From: Megaustenia siamemsis
Taxonomy: Eukaryota > Mollusca > Gastropoda > Stylommatophora > Ariophantidae
Assembly: GCA_032433765.1 (NCBI GenBank)
Contig: JAVIAB010000024.1
Coordinates: forward strand, 13,410,578 to 13,474,577
Direction: 5' to 3'
Length of the DNA: 64,000 nucleotides
Position 1 is the first letter of the stretch, and every line of letters begins with the position of its first letter. The notes under the pieces were generated by a model that worked only from the letters and a program-made list of their open reading frames with translations, ran no database searches and was not told where the DNA came from. The translations under genes were made by a program, and so were the position numbers. This document shows, one piece after another, positions 41,766-54,005 of this stretch.

Positions 41766-41990
41766 GCCTATCTATGCCTCTTCTCTTAGCAACTCCTGCT
41801 GTTGTTTCTTATTGTTCCTTATGTTCCATCAAATTGTCTTTTTCGTGATTGATTTTGAATCCGGATTCTCGCAATGTTTATTAGAGGCTCGTTGTGTTGA
41901 TCTTTCTGGCTCATTCACGTGGTCAAACAATCTGTCTGTTGTTTCTTTAAATTTTCAAAGACAGAAATTCATTTGAAGCTGTTTCTCAGT
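41766..41990 (-). mobile_element. LINE family G C-terminal fragment
   Basis: Minus strand: KQQTDCL-like, then MSQKDQHNEPLINIARIRIQ-type remains (PERSTQRASNK in another frame) and RNNKKQQQELLREEA. The array follows where the terminal codons should be. Confidence 0.65.
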
Positions 41991-42129
41991 TCTTCCCGTT
42001 TCATAGTATCTCACTGAATGTTTCATGTCAATAAAAGTCGACATTTTAAAGACTTTAACAACGCAAGGCATGGTTGGGTAGTGGACAGAGTACTAAGAGT
42101 GTGTGCCGTGATAAATGGCCTAACAATGT

Positions 42130-42560
42130 GAACTGCAGTAAAGCTAAATGTAAGGAGAAATGAACAAAATACATAGACGAAAATAGAAAAAAAACTGTAT
42201 GGTTAAAATATATTAAAACTGGCAAATGAATTTAAATATCTGGGAACAATGTAAAACACAGATGTTTGATGTACGACAGAGGGGAGACGCAGAATGGCTC
42301 AGACAAAAGCAGATTTTCAAAAAATGAGGAAGATAATGTGCAATACATTTTTGGTAATGTAAACAAGAAAAAAAAAGTTCTTAAATGCTATGTATTGCCA
42401 GTCTTATCATATGGATTTCAATCATAGACAATAGGAAAACTGACAAAAAAAATTATTGGAAGCTGTAGAAATTTGGTTTTGGAGAAGAATATTGAGAACA
42501 CCACGGACAGCTAAGAAGAGAAAAGAAAACGTTCTGAAAAAGGCCAATGCAACAACACTA
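42130..42560 (+). mobile_element. LINE family A, thumb and start of C-terminus
   Basis: Reads LANEFKYLGTM, MAQTKADFQKMRKIMCNTFL, KKVLKCYVLPVLSYGFQS and decayed WTIGKLTKK. Many stops. Truncated at about 42,560, without the terminal blocks. Confidence 0.75.
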
Positions 42561-42689
42561 AAATAGACTAAACAACACAAGCACTCAATAAACAAAGAAA
42601 ATCAGTATCAACGTTAGTGAAGTCATTAAAAAAATATCTTTAAGACATGTTTCTATTTCCATGGTCTGGCTGATTTGGGGGGGGGGGAG

Positions 42690-45600
42690 GGGGTCTGTTA
42701 GGTAATAAAGAAGTTATGAATACAGCAAAAGTGAAACAGAATATCAACAACACGATCGATGGAAGACATTTAAAACATCAACAACACGATCGATGGAAGA
42801 TATTTAAAACATCAACAAAACGATAGATGGAAGACATTTAAAACATCAACAACACGATCAATGGAAGACATTTAAAACATCAACAACACGATCAATGGAA
42901 GACACTTAAAACATCAACAACACGATCGATGGAAGACACTTAAAACATCAACAACACGATCAATGGAAGACACTTAAAACATGAACAACACGATCGATGG
43001 AAGACACTTAAAACATCAACAACACGATCAATGGAAGTCACTTAAAACATCAACAACACGATTGATGGAAGACACTTAAAACATGAATAACACGATCGAT
43101 GGAAGACACTTAAAACATCAACAATAAGAGCAATGGAAGTCACTTAAAACATCAACAACACGATCGATGGAAGACACTTAAAACATCAACAACAAGATCG
43201 ATGGAGAACACTTAAAACATCAACAACAAGATCGATGGAAGACATTTAAAGCATCAACAACACGATCAATGGAAGACATTTAAAACATCAACAACACGAT
43301 CAATGGAAGACACTTAAAACATGAACAACACGATCGATGGAAGACATTTAAAGCATCAACAACACGATCAATGGAAGACATTTAAAACATCAACAACACG
43401 ATCGATGGAGAACACTTACAACATCAACAACAAGATCGATGGAGAACACTTAAAACATCAACAACAAGATCGATGGAAGACACTTAAAACATCAACAACA
43501 AGATCTATGGAAGACACTTAAAAGATCAACAACACGATCGATGGAAGACACTTAAAACATCAACAACACGATCTATGGAAGACACTTAAAACATGAACAA
43601 CACGATCGATGGAAGACACTTAAAACATCAACAACAAGATCAATGGAAGACACTTAAAACATGAACAACACGATCAATGGAAGACACTTAAAACATCAAC
43701 AACAAGATCAATGGAAGACACTTAAAACATGAACAACACGATCGATGGAAGACATTTAAAGCATCAACAACAAGATCAATGGAAGACATTTAAAACATCA
43801 ACAACAAGATCAATGGAAGACACTTAAAACATGAACAAGACGATCAATGGAAGACACTTAAAACATCAACAACAAGATCAATGGAAGACACTTAAAACAT
43901 GAACAACACCATCGATGGAAGACACTTAAAATATGAACAACAAGATCATTGGAAGACACTTAAAACATGAACAACAAGATCAATGGAAGACACTTAAAAC
44001 ATCAACAACACAATCGATGGAAGACACTTAAAACATCAACAACAAAATCAATGGAAGACACTTAAAACATCAACAACAAGATCAATGGAAGACATTAAAG
44101 CATCAACAACATGATCGATGGAAGACACTTAAAACATCAACAACAAGATCAATGGAAGACACTTAAAACATGAACAACACGATCGATGGAAGACATTTAA
44201 AACATCAACAACACGATCAATGGAAGACATTTAAAGCATCAACAACAAGATCGATGGAAGACACTTAAAACATGAACAACACGATCGATGTAAGACATTT
44301 AAAGCATCAACAGCAAGATCGATGGAAGACATTTAAAACATCAACAACAAGATCGATGGAAGACATTTAAAACATCAACAACAAGATCGATGGAAGACAT
44401 TTAAAACATGAACAACACGATCGATGGTAGACATTTAAAACATCAACAACAAGATCGATGGAAGACATTTAAAACATCAACAACAAGATCGATGGAAGAC
44501 ACTTAAAACATGAACAACACGACCGATGGAAGACATTTAAAGCATCAACAACAAGATCGATGGAAGACATTTAAAGCATCAACAACAAGATCAATGGAAG
44601 ACACTTAAAACATGAACAACACGATCGATGGAAGACATTTAAAACATCAACAACACGATCAATGGGAGACATTTAAAACATCAACAACAAGATCGATGGA
44701 AAACATTTAAAACATGAACAACACGATCAATGGAAGACATTTAAAACATCAACAACAAGATCGATGGAAGACATTTAAAACATCAACAACAAGATCTATG
44801 GAAGACACTTAAAATATGAACAACACGATCAATGGAAGACACTTAAAACATCAACAACACGATCGATGGAAGACACTTAAAACATCAACAACACGATCAA
44901 TGGAAGACACTTAAAACATGAACAACACGATCGATGGAAGACACTTAAAACATCAACAACACGATCAATGGAATTCACTTAAAACATCAACAACACGATC
45001 GATGGAAGACACTTAAAACATGAATAACACGATCGATGGAAGACACTTATAACATCAACAATAAGAGCAATGGAAGTCACTTAAAACATCAACAACACGA
45101 TCGATGGAAGACACTTAAAACATCAACAACAAGATCGATGGAGAACACTTAAAACATCAACAACAAGATCGATGGAAGACATTTAAAGCATCAACAACAC
45201 GATCAATGGAAGACATTTAAAACATCAACAACACGATCAATGGAAGACACTTAAAACATGAACAACACGATCGATGGAAGACATTTAAAGCATCAACAAC
45301 ACGATCAATGGAAGACATTTAAAACATCAACAACACGATCGATGGAGAACACTTACAACATCAACAACAAGATCGATGGAGAACACTTAAAACATCAACA
45401 ACAAGATCGATGGAAGACACTTAAAACATCAACAACAAGATCTATGGAAGACACTTAAAAGATCAACAACACGATCGATGGAAGACACTTAAAACATCAA
45501 CAACACGATCTATGGAAGACACTTAAAACATGAACAACACGATCGATGGAAGACACTTAAAACATCAACAACAAGATCAATGGAAGACACTTAAAACATG

Positions 45601-48600
45601 AACAACACGATCAATGGAAGACACTTAAAACATCAACAACAAGATCAATGGAAGACACTTAAAACATGAACAACACGATCGATGGAAGACATTTAAAGCA
45701 TCAACAACAAGATCAATGGAAGACATTTAAAACATCAACAACAAGATCAATGGAAGACACTTAAAACATGAACAACACGATCAATGGAAGACACTTAAAA
45801 CATCAACAACAAGATCAATGGAAGACACTTAAAACATGAACAACACCATCGATGGAAGACACTTAAAATATGAACAACAAGATCATTGGAAGACACTTAA
45901 AACATGAACAACAAGATCAATGGAAGACACTTAAAACATCAACAACACAATCTATGGAAGACACTTAAAACATCAACAACAAAATCAATGGAAGACACTT
46001 AAAACATCAACAACAAGATCAATGGAAGACATTTAAAGCATCAACAACATGATCGATGGAAGACACTTAAAACATCAACAACAAGATCAATGGAAGACAC
46101 TTAAAACATGAACAACACGATCGATGGAAGACATTTAAAACATCAACAACACGATCAATGGAAGACATTTAAAGCATCAACAACAAGATCGATGGAAGAC
46201 ACTTAAAACATGAACAACACGATCGATGTAAGACATTTAAAGCATCAACAGCAAGATCGATGGAAGACATTTAAAACATCAACAACAAGATCGATGGAAG
46301 ACATTTAAAACATCAACAACAAGATCGATGGAAGACATTTAAAACATGAACAACACGATCGATGGTAGACATTTAAAGCATCAACAACAAGATCGATGGA
46401 AGACATTTAAAACATCAACAACAAGATCGATGGAAGACACTTAAAACATCAACAACACGACCGATGGAAGACATTTAAAGCATCAACAACAAGATCGATG
46501 GAAGACATTTAAAGCATCAACAACAAGATCAATGGAAGACACTTAAAACATGAACAACACGATCGATGGAAGACATTTAAAACATCAACAACACGATCAA
46601 TGGGAGACATTTAAAACATCAACAACAAGATCGATGGAAAACATTTAAAACATGAACAACACGATCGATGGAAGACATTTAAAACATCAACAACAAGATC
46701 GATGGAAGACATTTATAACATCAACAACAAGATCTATGGAAGACACTTAAAATATGAACAACACGATCGATGGAAGACATTTAAAGCATCAACAACAAGA
46801 TCGATGGAAGACATTTAAAACATCAACAACACGATCGATGGAAGACATTTAAAACATCAACAACAAGATCGACGGAAGACATTTAAAACATCAACAACAA
46901 GATCGATGGAAGACATTTAAAGCATCAACAACAAGATCAATGGAAGACACTTAAAACATGAACAACACGATCGATGGAAGACATTTAAAACATCAACAAC
47001 AAGATCGATGGAAGACATTTAAAGCATAAACAACAAGATCGATGGAAGACACTTAAAACATCAACAACACGATCGATTCAAGACATTTAAAGCATTAACA
47101 ACAAGATCAATGGAAGACAATTAAAACATGAACGACACGATCGATGGAAGACATTTAAAGCATCAACAACAAGATCAATGGAAGACACTTAAAACATGAA
47201 CAACACGATCGATGGAAGACATTTAAAGCATCAACAACAAGATCGATGGAAGACATTTAAAACATCAACAACAAGATCGATGGAAGACATTTAAAGCATC
47301 AACAACAAGATCGATGGAAGACATTTAAAATAACAACAACACGATCGATGGAAGACTTTTAAAACATCAACAACAAGATGAATGGAAGACACTTAAAACA
47401 TCAACAACAAGATCAATGGAAGACACTTAAAACATGAACAACACGATCGATGGAAGACATTTAAAGCATCGACAACACGATCAATGGAAGACATTTAAAG
47501 CATCAACAACACGATCGATGGAAGACACTTAAAATATCAACAACACGATCGATGGAAGACATTTAAAGCATCAACAACACGATCAATGGAAGACATTTAA
47601 AACATCAACAATACGATCAATGGAAGACATTTAAAGCATCGATAACACGATCAATGGAAGACATTTAAAGAATCGACAACACGATCAATGGAAGACATTT
47701 AAAACATCAACAACACGATCGATGGAAGACACTTAAAACATCAACAACACGATCAATGGAAGACATTTAAAACATCAACAACACGATCAATGGAAGACAC
47801 TTAAAACATCAACAACAAGATCGATGGAAGACACTTAAAGCATCAACAACAAGATCGATGGAAGACACTTAAAACATCAACAACACGATCGATGGAAGAC
47901 ATTTAAAGCATCAACAACACGATCAATGGAAGACATTTAAAACATCAACAACACGATCAATGGAAAACACTTAAAACATCAACAACACGATCGATGGAAG
48001 ACATTTAAAACATCAACAACAAGATCAATGGAAGACATTTAAAGCATCGACAACACGATCGATGGAAGACACTTAAAAGCATCAACAACACGATCAATGG
48101 AAGACACTTAAAACATGAACAACACGATCTATGGAAGACACTTAAAACATCAACAACACGATCGATGGAAGACACTTAAAACAACAACAACACGATCGAT
48201 GGAAGACACTTAAAGCATCAACAACACGATAAATGGAAGACACTTAAAACATCAACAACACGATCAATGGAAGACAATTAAAACATCAACAACACGATCA
48301 ATGGAAGACACTTAAAACATGAACAACACGATCTATGGAAGACACTTAAAACATCAACAACACGATCGATGGAAGACACTTAAAACAACAACAACACGAT
48401 CGATGGAAGACACTTAATGCATCAACAACACGATCAATGGAAGACACTTAAAACATCAACAACACGATCTATGGAAGACACTTAAAACATCAACAACACG
48501 ATCAATGGAAGACACTTAAAACATCAACAACACGATCAATGGAAGACACTTAAAACATCAACAACACGATCAATGGAAGACACTTAAAACATCAACAACA

Positions 48601-49375
48601 AGATCAATGGAAGACACTTAAAATATCAACAACACGTTCGATGGAAGACACTTAAAACATCAACAACACGATCAATGGAAGACACTTAAAACATCAACAA
48701 CACGATCAATGGAAGACACTTAAAACATCAACAACTCGATCAATGGAAGACATTTAAAACATCAAGAACACGATCGATGGAAGACATTTAAAACAAGTGG
48801 AGGAATTTAAATATTGAAGAAGTCTAGTGACAAACGACAATTCACAAACAGCAGAAATAGACTCAAAATGCAACAAAGCTTCTCAAATCATTGGACAGCG
48901 ATCACCACTATTTTCCAACAACGAAATAACCATAACGGCAAAACGGGCACTCTACAATATTACAACGTTGTACTATCAATACCGCACCATGACTCTTGTC
49001 TCAAGAACAATAATAATTAAAAAAACAAACAATACTGAGATGTGTTAGACCAATGATATAAAACATCCTGATGGACACAGTCAGACAGGAAAAACTGAGA
49101 AACAATTAGGAATAATGCATGCCGTAAACTCATAAACAAACAATTGATAAGATGTTTAGCCACGTAATAAGGGAGAAAGATCAAAATACAACACAACAAG
49201 CCTTTAATAAAAAACCTTACTCAACATCAAACTCACGGGCCGATCAGTTTAGCTGAAGGAAAAGTAGAACCATTGGGAAACAAAGGCCAACAGAAAGCAG
49301 ACAACCGTAAATTATGTCTCACCTCGACGCTGAAAGGCAGATTAGAAGAAACGAGGAAGAAAAAGAAGAATTATA
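42690..49375 (+). mobile_element. LINE family G containing the giant array
   Basis: Left of the array: NKEVMNTAKVKQNINNTIDG and RH. Right of it (48,790 on): QVEEFKYL-like (VEEFKY), VTNDNSQTAEIDSKCNKASQ, IIGQ, then EITITAKRALYN, decayed CYQ/SQTW, KNTR/IKWFGH-like remains, and SPRR (PSTLKG region) near 49,320. These are consecutive parts of one RT, with 6 kb of tandem repeats in place of a dozen codons. Confidence 0.87.
42749..48795 (+). repeat. Giant 34-bp minisatellite, about 178 copies, from LINE-G codons
   Basis: Units AACAACACGATCGATGGAAG plus ACACTTAAAACATC; one unit plus its start spells NINNTIDGRHLK. Since 34 is one more than 33, the frame cycles every three units. Common variants: CGATCG/CGATCA/AGATCG/AGATCA, ACACTT/ACATTT, AACATC/AGCATC/AACATG. 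A 57-unit block (about 42,885-44,822) is repeated almost exactly at 44,823-46,760. Confidence 0.96.
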
Positions 49376-49399
49376 AATTCAATAGAAATGTAGTTATGA

Positions 49400-49593
49400 T
49401 GAACATGTAGAAACAACAAAGATGAAGGTCTTCCCTTCAAGATTCAAATAACGACAGTTTCATCAGAGAATATTGGACTGATGTTTCACATCAACACATC
49501 AGTAAACACATCGTTTATTCTAATATTGTGAAATGCTTATTTTGATAGAACAATGTGTAGAGAAATGTGTTTAACGAGATCCTATATCTTCAG
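49400..49593. other. Unassigned intronic sequence before micro-exon 11
   Basis: No element recognised. It ends in the acceptor tract of exon 11. Confidence 0.35.
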
Positions 49594-49620
49594 TTTAGGA
49601 AAGTGCATCTTTCTCCACGC
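49594..49620 (+). CDS. Candidate micro-exon 11 (27 nt)
   Basis: Acceptor GATCCTATATCTTCAG, donor GTAAGTAAAA. Phase 0 reads FRKVHLSPR; phase 2 has TAG. It follows the longest intron of the series (11.4 kb), which includes both the 32-bp and the giant 34-bp arrays. Confidence 0.68.
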
Positions 49621-49812
49621 GTAAGTAAAATGTTCCAGTAATGCCTTGTACGCTTTAATTGACGCGCTCTCCCAAATGAAAGAATTGTATTGGACGGCAA
49701 GACTTTGTGGGCATCAATGTTTACATATGTGTCGCATGTGACGAAACAAACATGAGATCTGTCAGTAGTGGAGTCAACAATCAACTGTTGCTCAAACGGG
49801 AGACAAATAATA

Positions 49813-49981
49813 ATCATCATCATCAAGTACCGGGCCTGCTGGCGTGGGTGATTATGTCTCTCCACAACTTTCGATCTCGACAGTTATTTATCATTTCTGT
49901 TGTTGACCTTCTGTCAAGCCATTCTATTAAGCTGTCCGAAAGCTGTTCTCTTTGTTTTCCTCTATCTCTTCGTCCCTCAAA
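49813..49981 (-). mobile_element. LINE family A 3' tail (short)
   Basis: Minus strand: EGRRDRGKQREQLSDSLIEW, RRSTTEMINNCRDRKLWRD, THASRPGT and the (GAT)n tail. Possible 7-bp duplication CAAATAA on both sides. Confidence 0.8.
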
Positions 49982-50004
49982 TAAAATGAATATTATTATG
50001 GAGG

Positions 50005-50290
50005 GAAACTTCCGAGCAGATAAATCAGCGATTAATTTCAGGGGAAGAGGTATGTTTACAACACTCAGATAAAGAATCATAAATAAACAACAAGAGCAGA
50101 AAAAAACAAAACAAAGAACAATAGATGGTCCGAAGTAGGATCGAACCCGTACTCCTCGGCACAGCGCACTCCCACGAGAAACCAAACTCTAGAGCACACG
50201 GCCAACTTAGCTACCTAAATAGATAGTTATCATTGGCGATGTCTTTCACGCATATGTATTCGTAACTATAGCTTAGGGTTACGAAACATA
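50005..50290 (-). mobile_element. SINE5 (element with tRNA-like core)
   Basis: Minus strand has a tRNA-like region at about 50,128-50,215: A-box-like TAGCTAAGTTGGCCGTGTGC and B box GGGTTCGATCCTA. Homologous flanks as in the 12.5-kb copy. It could be mistaken for a tRNA gene with a long variable arm, but the acceptor ends do not pair well and the flanks are repeated. Confidence 0.7.
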
Positions 50291-50340
50291 GGGAGGCATA
50301 CACAAAGCATTGGGTGGCGTCAGGACTTGTGGAGTCAACG

Positions 50341-50376
<36 letters not shown>
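50341..50376. repeat. (TCAA)n microsatellite at a LINE-A end
   Basis: Nine TCAA units directly abut the 3' end of the LINE-A copy, in the position where other copies have (GAT)n. Confidence 0.9.
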
Positions 50377-50774
50377 GTACCGGGCCTGCTGGCGTAGGTA
50401 ATCATGTCTCTCCACAATTTTCGATCTCGACAGTTATTTATCATTTCTGTTGTTGACCTTTTGCCAAGCCATTCTCTTAAGCTGTGTGGTAATTTTTTCT
50501 CTTTGCTTACCTCTATCTCTTCGTCACTCACTTTTCCCAGTTGTTGCAATATATTCCAGTTGTTCTCTTCTCATTACATGACCAAAAAATAATGATTGCT
50601 TCTTCCTAATATTGGAAATTAACTGTTTTTGCTTTGGCCTCTTTCAAAACGTTTTCATTACTCTTCTTAACTGTCTATGGTATTCTCAACATTCTTCTGT
50701 AAAACCACATTTCCGCAGACTTCAGTGATTTTCTTGTTTGTTGTCCTATTGTCCATGATTCACATCCATATGTT
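50377..50774 (-). mobile_element. LINE family A 3' tail ending in a fold-back
   Basis: Reverse strand shows the family A C-terminus from an ESWTIGQQTNKKITEVCGNV-like start to ITYASRPGT. At its 5' break it is followed by an inverted piece of itself (50,775-50,816). Confidence 0.82.
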
Positions 50775-50812
50775 AATCATGGACAATAGGACAACAGACA
50801 AGAAAATCACTG
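50723..50812. repeat. 38-bp inverted repeat in LINE-A
   Basis: Arms 50,723-50,760 and 50,775-50,812 with one mismatch and a 14-bp spacer (CACATCCATATGTT). Both arms are family A coding sequence. Confidence 0.92.
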
Positions 50813-51059
50813 GAGTCAACGTATCTCTGGAATAATTTTTGAGTCAGTCCTATTATGATTGCATGAGATGTCTAGTATCACTAAGATACCATCCATTAAG
50901 GAGAAATTGATCATGTTATGCTCTCCTAACTGTCATAGGAAAAGTAGACTGAGATAGTACGGCTGAAACAATGTTACAGGCAAATGTGAATTCATGAAGA
51001 AGGAAATGAAGATATGGAACAACAGAATTAAAGACAAATAACATAACTAGATTTTTCAA

Positions 51060-52015
51060 TTACACGAGTGAGTGATGGCGTGAATGTAGGAAAACATGGT
51101 TAGCTTCCCCTATTGTGTGAGTGAGTGATGGCGTGAATATAGGAAAACATAGTTAGCTTCCCCTATTGTGTGAGTGAGTGATGGCGTAAATATAGGAAAA
51201 CATAGTTAGCTTCCCCTATTGTATGAGTGAGTGATGGCGTGAATATAGGAAAACATAGTTAGCTTCCCCTATTGTATGAGTGAGTGATGGCGTGAATATA
51301 GGAAAACATAGTTAGCTTCCCCTATTGTGTGAGTGAGTGATGGCGTGAATATAGGAAAACATAGTTAGCTTCCCCTATTGTGTGAGTGAGTGATGGCGTG
51401 AATATAGGAAAACATAGTTAGCTTCCCCTATTGTGTGAGTGAGTGATGGCGTGAATATAGGAAAACATAGTTAGCTTCCCCTATTGTGTGAGTGAGTGAT
51501 GGCGTGAATATAGGAAAACATAGTTAGCTTCCCCTATTGTGTGAGTGAGTGATGGCGTGAATATAGGAAAACATAGTTAGCTTCCCCTATTGTGTGAGTG
51601 AGTGATGGCGTGAATATAGGAAAACATAGTTAGCTTCCCCTATTGTATGAGTGAGTGATGGCGTGAATATAGGAAAACATAGTTAGCTTCCCCTATTGTG
51701 TGAGTGAGTGATGGCGTGAATATAGGAAAACATAATTAGCTTCCCCTATTGTATGAGTGAGTGATGGCGTGAATATAGGAAAACATAGTTAGCTTCCCCT
51801 ATTGTGTGAGTGAGTGATGGCGTGAATATAGGAAAACATAGTTAGCTTCACCTATTTTGTGTGAGTAAGTGATGGCGTGAATATAGGAAAACATAGTTAA
51901 CTTCTCCTATTGTATTAGTGAGTGATCGCATGAATGTAGGAAGACATTGCTAGCTTCCCCTATTCTATGAGTTAGTGATGGTGTGAATGTAGGAAAACAT
52001 AGCTAACTTCTCCTA
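51060..52015. repeat. 53-bp minisatellite, about 18 copies
   Basis: Units GTGAGTGAGTGATGGCGTGA, ATATAGGAAAACATAGTTAG, CTTCCCCTATTGT. Central copies are nearly identical; the outer ones are diverged, as expected from growth in the centre. A + strand reading ECRKTWLASPIV is faintly LINE-like but not convincing. Confidence 0.93.
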
Positions 52016-52214
52016 TTGTATAAGTGAATGAAGGAGTAAGTGAATGAACAATCAATATATTAGTGAATGAGGAAATGAGCTAGTGATTGAGATTGCATGT
52101 CCAATACTAGCATCGTAACACTGATGTTTCTATCGTTCACCACTAATTTAATAATTATTACTCAGACGAGATAGGCTACAAGTAATATCAACCGTTTACT
52201 AATTAACACTAATT

Positions 52215-52427
52215 AACTCTTGGGGCAAAACGGGCACTCTACAGTACAATCTTCATACCAACGTTGTGCTACCAATGCCAGACTTAGACCCAAGACGTTA
52301 GAACATTAAGAAAAAATAACTACTACTGAGACGAAATGTGATAGACAAATGGTAGGAAACAGCCTGCGAGATATGATCTGAAATAGATAACTGAGAAAAA
52401 TGCTAGGAATAATCCCCGCCATAGAAT
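52215..52427 (+). mobile_element. LINE family G, left part of an interrupted copy
   Basis: Decayed AKxALYxTIFIPTLCYQ region, then a KNN/DEM region and EKMLGIIPAIE-like end. Its continuation is at 53,754, beyond the LINE-F insertion. Confidence 0.7.
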
Positions 52428-53746
52428 CTTCTTCCTCTGCTTTTCTCTTTCACTGATACCTAGAAGGTGTCGTGGTTTATATCATTTGTCGTTCTTGTGC
52501 TGCTCGAATTGTCTGAATTAGTAATTTTCCTTTGTTGTTACATGTCTCTGTCACTGCATCTATCCATCTTCTTCTGGGTCTTCCTCTTGGTCTTTTTTCA
52601 TGCATTCTCGAGAAGAACGCCCTTGATGGTGATTGGTAAGGATTCATTCTGACCAGGTGGCCAAACCATTTAAGTTGTTGTTGTTCTATATATTCTTGGC
52701 AGGGTTTTGTTCTTACCATTTTTCTTATGGTTTCATTTGGTATTCTATCTCTTCTTGTGTTGTTTGTTACTTTTCTCAAGCAACGCATCTCACATGTATT
52801 GATCTTTCTTAAATGTGATTTAGAAAGGGTCCATGTTTGACTTTCATAGCACAAAGTTGGTATGAAAATGCTATTTATCATTTGTTGTTTAGCTGGCATA
52901 GAAATGTTTGGATGTCTTAGCAATGGTGAAAGCTGGTATGTGACAGCATTTGCTTTTTGTATTCTCATGTCAATTTCTCTGTCTAGTTCTGTGAACATTG
53001 TGCCCAAATACTTGAATTCTTCTACTTGTTTTATTTCTTTATCTTTGATCTTAATGTTTAATGGGTGTCTTAATTTACTTAATCTCATAGCCTCTGTTTT
53101 TGCCGTGTTAATTTTCATACTGTAGTTTGTGCAGCTTTTAGCTAGAGATGTTATATGTTGTTGTAGCAGGTTTTCGTCCTCATATATTAGGCATTGGTCA
53201 TCTGCGAAGAGTAGCTCGTTGATGTTGGAGTTTTCTACCTCTATGTTATTATGTGATTTGTCCTTATTGTTGGTTGTTTCCTGATTTATTTTGTCCATAT
53301 ATATGATGAAGAGGAGTGGTGAGAGGACACATCCTTGTCTTACTCCTGTTGTAACCTGAAACCATTCTGACAGACCTTCCAATGTTCTGACGGCACTTTG
53401 ACTGTTTTTATATAATGCCCTTATATTATCTAGTAGTTGTCCTGCTACCCCGTAGGTTTCTAAAGTTTGCCAAAGTTTGTTCCTGTCCGCACGATCAAAC
53501 GCTTTTTCCTGATCTATAAACACTATATTTAGGTTTCTGTCATATTCTATTGTTTTTTTCACATAGTTGTCTCAATGTAAATATAGCATCAGTACAGCTT
53601 TTGCCTTTTCTGAATCCGAATTGATTATTACTTAATTAAGGTTCTATTATGTATCTTACTCTCCTCTCCAATATTTTAGCATACATTTTACCAACTTGAC
53701 TCAATAGGGATATTTCTCTGTACATTTCACACTCCCTTTTACTTGA
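52428..53746 (-). mobile_element. LINE family F inserted in LINE-G, with target duplication
   Basis: A 1.3-kb 5'-truncated insertion with direct repeats ATAGAAT at 52,421-52,427 and 53,747-53,753. The reverse strand begins within RT (CYREISLLSQVGKMYAKILE, NNQFGFRKGKSCTDAIFTL) and continues in the 361-codon ORF. The 3' end is a (GAA)-rich tail. Confidence 0.85.
52477..53562 (-). CDS. LINE family F reverse transcriptase (partial ORF, 361 aa)
   Basis: Partial RT of a non-LTR retrotransposon, which would copy element RNA at the target site. In order: IVFIDQEKAFDRADR (motif A; catalytic D in FxDxEKAFD), TGVRQGCVLSPLLFIIYMDK (motif B), NELLFADDQCLIYED (motif C, catalytic DD), then thumb EEFKYLGTM, FIPTLCYESQTWTL, KWFGHLVRM, RPRGRPRRRWIDAVTE and AAQERQMI. 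The catalytic boxes are intact. An A-run at about 53,555-53,562 shifts the frame from the preceding RT part, and no endonuclease is present, so it is a 5'-truncated pseudogene with a long surviving ORF. No host gene is implied. Confidence 0.88.
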   Translation of the reverse strand: MKKTIEYDRNLNIVFIDQEKAFDRADRNKLWQTLETYGVAGQLLDNIRALYKNSQSAVRTLEGLSEWFQVTTGVRQGCVLSPLLFIIYMDKINQETTNNKDKSHNNIEVENSNINELLFADDQCLIYEDENLLQQHITSLAKSCTNYSMKINTAKTEAMRLSKLRHPLNIKIKDKEIKQVEEFKYLGTMFTELDREIDMRIQKANAVTYQLSPLLRHPNISMPAKQQMINSIFIPTLCYESQTWTLSKSHLRKINTCEMRCLRKVTNNTRRDRIPNETIRKMVRTKPCQEYIEQQQLKWFGHLVRMNPYQSPSRAFFSRMHEKRPRGRPRRRWIDAVTETCNNKGKLLIQTIRAAQERQMI

Positions 53747-53753
53747 ATAGAAT

Positions 53754-54005
53754 ATATTTAAAAAACAGCAGATAAAATGGTTTGTCCACGCGATAAAGCT
53801 GAAAGATCAAAACACAACACAGTGAGCCTTCGATAAATGTTGCGACAACACAAGAATCAAGGGCTGACCACGAAAATGATAGATTGAAGGATTATTATAT
53901 ACTAGGAAACATAGCAGCAGAGGCAAACAGAAAAGGGAACGGACCAGAAATTATATCTCCCATCGACGCTGAAAAGCAAAAATTGGAAGGAAACACAAAA
54001 AAATG
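53754..54005 (+). mobile_element. LINE family G, right part of the interrupted copy
   Basis: Reads QQIKWFVHAIKLKDQNTTQ, then decayed C-terminus to ISHRR (the PSTLKG region) and an A-rich end. Joins the 52,215-52,427 part across the LINE-F insertion. Confidence 0.72.

Noticed and set aside
33628..48795. Regularly spaced repeats resembling CRISPR arrays
   Set aside because: Units are contiguous with no unique spacers, there are no cas genes, and the DNA is eukaryotic.
50128..50215. Possible tRNA gene with a long variable arm
   Set aside because: Acceptor ends pair poorly and the same block with flanks recurs at 12.5 kb, as for a SINE.
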